Positions 56,201-64,000 of a DNA stretch of 64,000 nucleotides are shown here, piece after piece. How positions within the stretch are numbered: position 1 is the stretch's first letter; each line of letters starts with the position of its first letter. The position numbers and the translations under genes were made by a program. Origin of the DNA: Chamaecrista fasciculata (taxonomy: Eukaryota; Streptophyta; Magnoliopsida; Fabales; Fabaceae); NCBI GenBank assembly GCA_003254925.1, contig QANZ01051184.1, positions 1-64,000 on the forward strand. Direction: 5' to 3'. The notes beneath the pieces were generated by a model. The model was not told the DNA's origin. It saw nothing but the letters and a program-made list of their open reading frames with translations, and did no database searches.

Positions 56201-58850
56201 GTTAAATTTGTTTTATATAATACATTTATGCATAGCTCCATCTATATATTCAAGACACCCAATCTTTGCTTTGGTGATTGCTGAATGGTTATATGTACAT
56301 ATACAAACTGGGTACATGAATAATAAACCAATAACGACCGATTTGCTCTGAATTTTGAATTTAATTGTCCCTATCTCAGTTGGTTATTATTTGTCATATA
56401 ATTTTCTGTTATGATAGATTGGATAAGGATATGGTGTATATGGTACCATGGACCTCAGTGAAATATACAGAAAATTTTGAAACTCTAACAAACATCATGT
56501 GCATAATGTGTTAATTACCTCAGCTATTCACAAATTGTTACTAAAATTAATGAAGATAGCTTCCTTTCTGTGATCATGATAAGTCGGCAAATTTATGACT
56601 CAAGACGATCATTCTTAACCCTATTGCTTTCCAGGTTGTTAATGAACCTACAGATGCCCACTGTCCTGTTGTGGAAATGTCTACTCGCTCGAAACTTAGT
56701 TGCTTGAGTTGGAACAAATATGCTAAGAACCACATAGCTAGTAGTGATTATGAAGGAATTGTAACTGTTTGGGATGTAACCACTCGGCAGGTAACTTTTG
56801 AATATTTTATGATCATTTTGACTTGACTAGTACCATGCTTGGTATAATGTTTCATTTTTTTGTTACTGATGTATTATTTCCTCTGGCAGAGTTTAATGGA
56901 ATATGAAGAGCATGAAAAACGTGCATGGAGTGTTGATTTTTCAAGAACTGATCCGTCTATGCTTGTTTCTGGTAGTGATGATTGTAAGGTAATCCAGAAC
57001 ATTCTAATTTGTTTATCACTTTGTCACTCTCCCTTGATAGCTAAGTAATATCTGGTGTCTTTCCAATTTAGATGATACAGTGCAATGATAACTATACATT
57101 AAATACATTTGAGTCATTTATGATAAGCTGCCTTTATTGTATAAATCTGATTATAAAAATTTATGAGAAGAGTTCACTATTCTCCTTGCCTGGTTCTTGG
57201 TCATGTTTTAATTTTGTTTGCCATGTATGTGTGCCTTCTCACTTCCCACTAGCCTGTGTTTGTTGCTTGTAACCTAGACTTTTGGGGCACTTGTCAAGAA
57301 GGTTAATACCTTTCTGTCCTTATTGCCTTTCATGTAAATAGGAAACAAAGTAGTAATAATAAAAAGGTTAGCATGACTTTACTTATGTGAATATGGACAT
57401 GCATCTGCGAATGAGATTTTAATCCGACCTAAGCGTTCATGAACTTCAATGTCATAGGATTCACTTGTTTGGTTTCAGGGATTTTTAGGAATAGCATGAT
57501 GAAATGTATTCTAATTAAGAATATTGATAAATTAGATTTTGTGCCACAAAATATGATGTGGTTTTTACTTGATTAAATGTTGATAAGTCTTTTTCACTTC
57601 GAGTTGTATATTTAAGGGTGAACAAACCAACTACATGTGCCTTTCCAATGTGCAGGTGAAAGTTTGGTGCACAAAGCAGGAGGCCAGTGTCCTCAACATA
57701 GACATGAAAGCAAACATATGTTGTGTCAAGTATAATCCTGGATCTGGAAATTACATTGCAGTATGTATTTTTAATCCATTTAGAAAACAATTTCTGGTGT
57801 TAGTGCATTTTGAATTGATTCTAGTGATGCAATTATCTTGTAATCTTTTCATTCAACAACCAATGTGTTATTCTGGTTAATTTTCTGTCTGCCAAAACTT
57901 GTATTCTAAGAATTTCATTTTTCAGTATCTTAATCAGCATCATGTATGCAAATTTATCTAACATCATCGATTGCATGAAATGATCTTATTGAGGACCACA
58001 TATGCCCTTCATTTTATGGTTGAGAGGCTTCATTTCTTCCTTATCCTTTTTGTTATATTTTAAGAAGTATATAGCTTATACAAATGAGATCATCATATGT
58101 TTTACAGGTAGGTTCAGCAGACCATCACATCCATTATTACGATTTGAGAAATATCAGCCGTCCACTCCATGTCTTTAACGGGCACAGAAAGGCTGTTTCA
58201 TATGTGAAATTTTTGTCTAATAATGAACTTGCTTCTGCATCAACAGATAGTACTCTGAGATTATGGGATGTAAAGGAGAATGTACCTGTGAGTAACATAA
58301 GCAAAGTATTTACTCTTATGTGATTGATTCTTGTTGTTGCTGTTTTTGTTATTATCATTAGGCTAAAATGAAAATACTTATGTTCAACTATAGTCTAGTT
58401 GCAAATAATCTTATAAATTTTCAAACCTAACAAAGACCCTCGTTCTATGGTCTAATTGCAAATACCCTCCTTGTCAAAATATCTGTGCAGGTTTGTACTT
58501 TCAGAGGCCACACGAATGAGAAAAACTTTGTTGGGCTTACAGTAAACAGCGAGTACATTGCTTGTGGCAGTGAAACAAATGAAGTATTTGTCTACCACAA
58601 GGTTTGTTATGTCTGATTATTCTGATATTTTCCCTGACACTTTACCTTGAACAAAACTGAAGTTCAGTCCCCCTTGCAGGAAATTTCCAAGCCTGTGACT
58701 TGGCATAGATTTGGTTCACCTGATATGGATGATGCCGAAGACGAGGCAGGATCTTACTTCATCAGCGCTGTATGTTGGAAGAGTGATAGCCCTACCATAC
58801 TAACTGCAAATAGTCAAGGCACCATTAAAGTGCTGGTTCTTGCAGCTTGA
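50265..58850 (+). CDS. COP1: COP1, RING/WD40 E3 ubiquitin ligase of light signalling
   Basis: Thirteen coding exons: 50265-50576, 51012-51089, 51207-51362, 51548-51886, 53295-53452, 54563-54628, 55528-55606, 56635-56790, 56890-56988, 57656-57760, 58108-58287, 58491-58601, 58680-58850; 2010 nt, 669 aa (Arabidopsis 675). The RING finger spans residues 50-87 with all eight zinc ligands (C50, C53, C65, H67, C70, C73, C84, C87). The coiled coil lies at about 131-215 ([20 protein letters not shown]). A basic nuclear localisation region follows (RKKRVHAQ then QKRRQ, about 288-308). The WD40 propeller runs from about 349 to the end ([51 protein letters not shown]). COP1 with SPA proteins marks HY5, CO and other light-response factors for degradation in darkness. 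The 26-codon exon 2 ([20 protein letters not shown]) is short but conserved. All junctions are GT-AG and in frame. Confidence 0.98.
51960..53294. other. COP1 intron 4, repeat-like filling
   Basis: The intron (51887-53294) has no coding exon. 'ataggataaggcatgattgt' near 52157 and 'gaggcatgcttatgtaatac' near 52540 suggest an AT-rich MITE between about 52100 and 52620; its ends were not fixed. Confidence 0.4.
53490..54500. mobile_element. hAT-like insertion in COP1 intron 5 (tentative)
   Basis: The left end 'tagacctggcaaatggttgg' pairs imperfectly with the reverse complement of the right end 'ccaacc..acaattccatcctta'. Motifs such as 'gggttgacccacgccaacc' lie subterminally, as is common in plant hAT MITEs. 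Flanking 8-mers attaagag / gttaggag match at 6 of 8. No transposase. Confidence 0.4.
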
Positions 58851-59239
58851 ACATGTAATTAAAGATGCAAGAGGAAGCTGAGTTGGGATTTTCTTTTGCC
58901 CTGCTTTTTTTTTTTTTGGCATCATTTTTTGTTTATAAATAGTATTGAAATGTATAGTGTAGGTTGTAGAGATTTTAGTTATGTATATTAGATCAATTTG
59001 TATACAATTATTTAGATAAAAGAAACACTACCTATGGTGATTGGCAAGTGTCCATTTATGCATTCATGAGACGGTAATTGAGTATGAGTTCAATACAAGG
59101 CTCCATCGGTGGTTTTCAGGTTAAACATGTTTGAGAGATATAATTGATTTAGTTTACTTTCAATTCACTGTTGAATATAGAAGTAGTAAAATATATATAT
59201 CTCAAGGAAATGTTTGGTATATTGTTTCCTTCCAATTCA
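58851..59239. other. COP1 3' UTR and intergenic sequence
   Basis: The first 200 bp are likely COP1 3' UTR with a T run at 58907-58918. No gene seen. Confidence 0.45.
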
Positions 59240-59400
59240 GGTTCCTCTTTTGCTTGGGAAGTCGTTTGGAAGCTTCACATGCCTTCAAAACATATTGTGT
59301 TCTATTTTGCTCAAATGAGACAGAAGATGGGGATCATTTATTCATTTTGTTCTGATAAGCATCATTTTATACTATATTTCAGCACTCTATTCTGGAGGCT
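59240..59400 (+). mobile_element. LINE fragment (zinc-knuckle end of a non-LTR reverse transcriptase)
   Basis: Short translations give WEVVWKLHMPSKH and, in another frame, CVLFCSNETEDGDHLF. Together they resemble the zf-RVT motif of plant L1-type LINEs (VWKLxxPPKVxxFxW ... CxLCxxxxEdxxHLF). The change of frame shows it is decayed. Only this piece is recognisable. Confidence 0.5.
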
Positions 59401-59722
59401 TGTTCTAATTAAAGACACTAAAGTTGACGCCATGGAGTCCAAATCTCAAATTGTCTTCAGGTTTCAAGCTTAAACACCAATTTGCTCAAAACTTGTAAAT
59501 GTTGCTTTTTCTGATGTATCGTTACTGTGGACAGCTAGCTTAATGCCATTGCACTCTCCACATCCAGTGGTCACTGGGAACATGTCAACATATGCAGGAA
59601 TATAACACCAAACCAATTAGTAAAATAACAATTTGTCCTTAAAAGATCTCTCTGGTGAAAATTCAATTTTTGTAAGATTTAAATACATATTTAGTTATCA
59701 AAATATTAAAATCATATACTTT

Positions 59723-60077
59723 CGGCAAGAGCACCTTTTTAGTTCTCAAATTTTACACCAATTGTGAATTTCATCCCCATGCTTTTACTGCGGTCAATTT
59801 TGTCCCTAATGTTTCACATTTTGGTCAATTTTATCATTTGTTCTTACTCCGAAATATGAACTACAGGTTCTACAAAATTGATAGAAAAAAAAACTCAAAT
59901 CTTAACTCAGATTGAAAAATAGGATGAAGTTTGTTGTTAATTTATTGAAAGAAGTTGGTATAAGACAAAATCGACCAAAATATAAAACATTAGAGACGTA
60001 ATTGACCACAAAAAAAATGAATGGGGATGATATTACAGTTGGTGTGAAGTTTGGGGACCAAAATAGTGCTTTTGCTG
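59723..60077. mobile_element. Hairpin MITE nested in an older AT-rich element
   Basis: CGGCAAGAGCACCTTTTTAG at the left and the reverse complement of the right end, CAGCAAAAGCACTATTTTGG, pair, and 'accaattgtgaatttcatcc' is mirrored at the other side. Flanks tatacttt / tatatttt differ at one base. The surrounding sequence (59625-59722, 60078-60245) looks like the two arms of an older repeat related to 18400-18610. Confidence 0.6.
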
Positions 60078-60245
60078 TATATTTTTTAATCTTTGAAAGA
60101 TTAGAGCGGTATATAATTTAGTTCATAAAAAAGACTATTAAAATTTTTTTTTGATCTTTTATGACCTAAATTGTGCATTTCAATCTTTCAATGATCGAGT
60201 TGTCAATAGGAGGATTTTTCAAGGAGCAAATTGTTAATTTACTCT

Positions 60246-61852
60246 TAAATCAATTGCCCAAGATCACCTTTCCATTATGCTGAATTCGAGATTTTGTTTC
60301 CAGATGTGGCTTCAAGGAGGCAATATCATGAAAGGAATGGTTACATGACATCCATTGGATAAATGGAATCAATGGCACTGGTCATAGAATACATCCTTAC
60401 TACACTTGAAGATTCTTCGCCAGAAAGATGGTAGTGTTTGCTATGCACCAATCTAACAATATATAATACAGAGAGATATATATTATTCTTTAAGATTACA
60501 TTCTAAAACTTTGAAATGATCAATACATTTCTTATACATTAGGATATAACTGGGAATTCAAATATAATAAAATTCGTCGACAATCATTGCATATATATAT
60601 ATATATGTTAGGCCTCTTGGAACATATTCATAGATGATCTTGACTTCAACTATATATCCAAACATTGGACTTGCAAGGTCAAGAAAACTGAAACATTGTT
60701 AAAGAGGACTAACAAAATAAGACAAGAATATAAAAAGAATAAGCTCAGGAGAGATATCGCCATGGTCTTCATCACCACATTAATGGAAGCAGTGGTTTTG
60801 ATTTTGAAAGTTGAAGTTGAAGAAGGAGCAGCGAGTTCATGTGTGCCAACGAAGAAGGCATAACTATTGATGTTGCTATCTAGCTGATATGAGAATATAT
60901 ATTATATTGTATGAGCTCTGAATGAAGTATATATGAAGAAGAAAATTAAGAAGGGTTTTAGATTTCAGCACACAGCTTCAACAGTGCCATGAGAATATGC
61001 AATGTGGGGGACACTACTGATCACTGAACCTCTAATAAATATATATAATAAGGCACTATATTGCACACCTTATTCCACTAAAATATGAAAACAAAAGGGA
61101 GAGAGAGTAACTCAGAGAGTGCAGTAAAGTGCGGCTTTATTCAGAGAAAACTTACTCTTTGTTTAAATTTGTACAAAGTAAATTAATCGATATTTGAATA
61201 ATTAAAATATATTAATCAATTTTTGTATTACTGTAACTGTCAATGATTTAGTATTTAGAGATAAAAAATAAAAATTAAATACAAATTCAATGATAAAAAT
61301 ATTAATTTAATATAAATTTAGGGACTAAAAAGTATAAAATCAAATCAAATTTAAAGACTACATCTTCACTAAGGACTAAGTAGTTAACAATTGAAAAATT
61401 TTAAAGATCAATCAATTATTCTGAGACATTAGTTGATTCAGTGTCAATTCATAAATTAAATAATAAATTTTCTCAAAACATTTATGACTTCTAGCTTTGA
61501 GTATAGTAGTCTTAGCTCTTTGGATGGGTTATCTCATCCCTCAAAATGTTTGCAAGTTAACAAAAAAAATTAATTATTATTATTAACTATGGATACTCTT
61601 AATTACTACAAAAAAAAAAGAAGGGGAGAGAGAGAGAGAGAGATTTTCTTGTATATCTCATAATTTTTAATTTTATTCAGTGTAATAAAAGAGCATAAAT
61701 TAAATTGGTCAAATGCTCAATTTATAGTGTAACAATATAAATGGATTTGTAATTTACTAGTTTGAGACTAAAATAAACTAAATAGCATTTGAGATCAATT
61801 TAAACATTTGACTAATTAAATTTTTAAAAAATAAAATTTAAAATTATGTATC
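60246..61852. other. Intergenic stretch, no supported gene
   Basis: AT and GA microsatellites lie at about 60590-60606 and 61624-61645. On the minus strand, around 60590-60900, a TATA-like run, a leader-like region and short open frames with a hydrophobic stretch are visible. None has a recognised motif, so no gene is called. Confidence 0.4.
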
Positions 61853-62062
61853 AATTCATATGTTTGGCAAAATTATAGGTTTCTCCCAAGTCTCACTCAT
61901 CCATCTAATAATTTAGGTGAAGATTAATCTTATTTGGGCCAAAAGCTAAAGGTTAAAGTTTTTCTAACAATGTCGACTTTAAAGTTCGAATTTAAATCAT
62001 TTAATCTATGATGCAGCTTGTTTACCACTGCACCAAACAAACACCTTGTTGATTAATTTATA

Positions 62063-62431
62063 GGGTAAATTACACTTTGGTACCCTGTAGTTTGACCCTA
62101 TTTCACTTTGGTACCCTGTGGTTTGAAACTTGACACTTTGGTACCCTGTGGTATTCTCCTTTAATACTTTGGTACCCTTTGGAGCTATTTTGTAATTTTA
62201 ACCATAATAAATTTTGCAAAAATTACATATTGACCCCTAAATTTTTTTAAAGTTTTCATTTTAGTCCCTAGATAATATGTATCTAGGGACCTATTTGTAA
62301 TTTTTTAAAAACTTTTTGGGGTCAATATGGAATTTTTGCAAAATTTATCATGGTTAAAATTACAAAATAACTCCAAAGGGTACCAAAGTGTTAATGGAGA
62401 ATACCACAGGGTACCAAAGTGTAATTTACCC
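62063..62431. mobile_element. 'GGTACC' hairpin MITE, perfect 9-bp target duplication (copy 3)
   Basis: The ends GGGTAAATTACACTTTGG and CCAAAGTGTAATTTACCC are perfectly inverted, and taatttata flanks both sides (62054-62062 and 62432-62440). Copy B of the host duplication has a single uninterrupted 'gaatttata' at the corresponding place (about 62860-62868), which supports insertion. Confidence 0.92.
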
Positions 62432-62512
62432 TAATTTATATGTTTACTATTTGTGTATAACCATAGCATGTATAACCTCACATATAAGTTATTGGTTTCA
62501 ATATTTGGGAAT

Positions 62513-62670
62513 TTGTGGTCTAGTGGTTCCTCACTTCGTTCCCTTAATCAAGTAGTGGGGTTCGAATCTTATCTTTAGGTATCGAAAACATTATGTGACC
62601 AGTTGTTTACTCTTAAATGAAAGACCGACGATGAAGGGGTTAGTTATTGTTCTTGACGATGGATTCCCTC
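62513..62670 (+). mobile_element. tRNA-derived SINE (third copy of the family)
   Basis: The A box is TGGTCTAGTGG and the B box GGGTTCGAATCTT. The body matches the copies at 23092 and 31051 up to 'gatggattccc'. It sits between the two copies of the 61853-62940 duplication. The A-rich tail and target duplication are not clear. Confidence 0.75.
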
Positions 62671-62940
62671 AATTTATATGTTTGGTAAAATTATAGGTTT
62701 TCCCACTTATTTGTATAATGGTTTAAGTAAAGACTAATCTCATTTAAATTAGGAGCAAACAATTAAAATTCTTCCATCAATGTTAATTTTAAAATTTAAA
62801 CTTAAGTCTTTTAAACTAAGGTATATATAACTCCCTTATCACTCACCAAAACTTGTCGATGAATTTATATGGACTATTTTGTATATAACTGCATGGATAA
62901 CCTCACTTATAAGTTATTCATTTCAAGATTTGGGAATTTT

Positions 62941-63627
62941 GGGGAAATAAAAAGAGGAGAATGCATAATGCAGGAAATTAACAGAAGAATTGAAGGCGAA
63001 AGCAGGAGTAAGAGCAGAGGGTACAATGATGATGATTACCTGTGCCCTTTGACGTCAAACACAGCTTTTGATGTGTCATTGTCTACCAGATATCAAGGAA
63101 CAACGAATCATATATATATATTCTACTACTAATCTTTTCTTTTCTTCCCTATTCGCTTTTTTAAATTTTATGTTCACAAATTTCTCAACAAGATTGATTA
63201 ATTGTCTTTACACAGTTTTAAATTTAAAATTTTATTTTTAAGTTATATTATTTGGATTATTTTTTATTATTTATATCAATGTAATTTTTCTAGAATTAGA
63301 TTAGTTGAATCCAATTAAATTACTGTATGTCTCTCCATTCAATTGTGAATCAGAGAGAAGCTTGCCTACTGGCTTTTTGCTGATATTGTTGCTGCCAAGT
63401 GCCAACTCTATTTAATTCAATTACAGTATCAGATTCAGTATTGTAATTACTATTTGCTTCATCTTTCAACCATTGATCTTCAATTATTTTGTTTCTTCTT
63501 TTGTCATTAATTGTGTTTCATCAGTTTTACTGTTTTCATTTTGTACCACATTCCCTTTGTTTCTTTTCTTCTCCACTAGCTACATTTCCACAGGAATGGT
63601 CAAAATATTAAATACTCGTATATTATA
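62941..63627. other. Intergenic stretch, no gene seen
   Basis: AT-rich. The open frame ending near 63132 partly overlaps the duplicated repeat and has no recognised motif. T-rich composition from 63140 to 63600. Confidence 0.4.
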
Positions 63628-63902
63628 CTCTCTCCAGTTTTATATATCTGATGTTTAAGGTAAATGCACACAGACTAAGGAAATGATGAGTTCATCTAAA
63701 ATAAGAAAAAAATAAGATAAAAAGACTAAATTATCCCTATTAAATTATTTGGGAAATGTTTATTTATTTATGACTCTACTATATATAATAGGGATAAAAT
63801 GGTAAAAGAATAAGTAATATTCTCTTAAATTTGTAAAACATCAGATATTTAGGAATAAAAAAAGTTCTCCAAAACATTAGATATATAGAACCGGAGGGAG
63901 TA
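63628..63902. mobile_element. Stowaway-type (Tc1/mariner) MITE
   Basis: The left end CTCTCTCCAGTTTTATATAT and the reverse complement of the right end CTCCCTCCGGTTCTATATAT are inverted repeats of the typical 'CTCCCTCC' Stowaway form, flanked by TA on both sides (63626-63627 and 63903-63904). The length of 275 bp fits the group. Confidence 0.85.
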
Positions 63903-63904
63903 TA

Positions 63905-64000
63905 TGACTATGAGAATTCATAAAATTGATTTATTTAATTTAGAAATGATAATTGATTTTTCCATTGGTTGAGTTTCAGGTTCTGTTGTAGAGAAGGTTA
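63905..64000. other. Right edge of window, nothing recognised
   Basis: Less than 100 bp of AT-rich sequence; no feature can be supported. Confidence 0.5.

Larger units (their letters stand above)
61853..62940. repeat. Direct duplication of about 270 bp, spread by a MITE and a SINE
   Basis: Copy A (61853-62062 plus 62441-62512) and copy B (62670-62940) share phrases in the same order: 'aaaattataggttt', 'gaagattaatctt / aagactaatctc', 'gtataac...catg.ataacctca.' and 'ttgggaattt'. The MITE at 62063-62431 splits copy A, and a SINE separates the copies. Confidence 0.75.

Noticed and set aside
55780-56351. Overlapping open frames inside COP1 intron 7
   Set aside because: They lie wholly between correctly spliced COP1 exons and have no recognised domain; probably an inserted repeat.
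60590-60900. Possible small gene on the minus strand with a hydrophobic stretch and a TATA-like run upstream
   Set aside because: Start codons near the leader give peptides of at most about 45 aa without a known motif. A microRNA precursor was considered, but no familiar mature sequence or clear foldback was seen.
62869-63132. 87-codon open frame at the end of the duplicated region
   Set aside because: Its first part is translation of the local repeat (copy B), and the rest shows no motif.

Overview
The window is nuclear DNA of a dicot plant. It is AT-rich, its genes are split by GT-AG introns of about 70 bp to 2 kb, and the protein set is plant-specific (COP1, plant fimbrin, plastid-targeted proteins). 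Nothing seen fixes the species; the style of the intergenic repeats fits a woody rosid, but that is only an impression. There are five single N bases (2500, 11319, 11777, 12558, 13132), several lying exactly where a repeat breaks off, so they may mark assembly joins.

Layout. 254-436: last exon of a plastidic glucose transporter (+). 437-7119: intergenic DNA with a MITE, a PIF/Harbinger transposase remnant, a papain-type protease fragment and a complete 1.24-kb non-autonomous hAT element. 7120-16237: a nine-exon EamA (drug/metabolite transporter family) gene whose introns hold duplications and a copia-type fossil, and which seems to lack the exon for one membrane helix. 19127-22134: RhoGDI, five exons. 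25175-31451: fimbrin, fourteen exons. 35166-35537: a small secreted acidic protein, one exon. 37132-40944: a lysosomal-acid-lipase-type triacylglycerol lipase on the minus strand, nine exons. 45289-48039: a conserved plastid-targeted protein of unknown function, four exons. 50265-58850: COP1, thirteen exons. 58851-64000: repeats and no recognised gene.

For each gene the exons were joined by eye at GT-AG sites. Reading frames stay open and exon lengths sum to whole codons: EamA 369 aa, RhoGDI 216, fimbrin 662, lipase 415, plastid protein 247, COP1 669. The genes do not form a pathway. RhoGDI (Rop GTPase cycling) and fimbrin (actin bundling) both touch the actin cytoskeleton, but their adjacency is probably chance.

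The most striking non-genic content is a dense population of hairpin MITEs whose ends read like 'GGTCC...GGACC' or 'GGTACC'. Many carry 9-bp target duplications, so they are probably Mutator-derived. Three members of one family (34389-34809, 48461-48859, 62063-62431) each have a different perfect 9-bp duplication, and one has an 'empty site' in a neighbouring duplicated segment. Another hairpin MITE (49471-49993) lies directly upstream of COP1, next to two TGACGTGG elements. Also present are tRNA-derived SINEs with target duplications, RTE-type LINE tails, a Helitron 3' end, a Stowaway element and fossil LTR-retrotransposon pieces. I found no convincing new multi-gene system; the best leads are the EamA exon loss, the COP1 promoter architecture, the MITE family and the small secreted protein.
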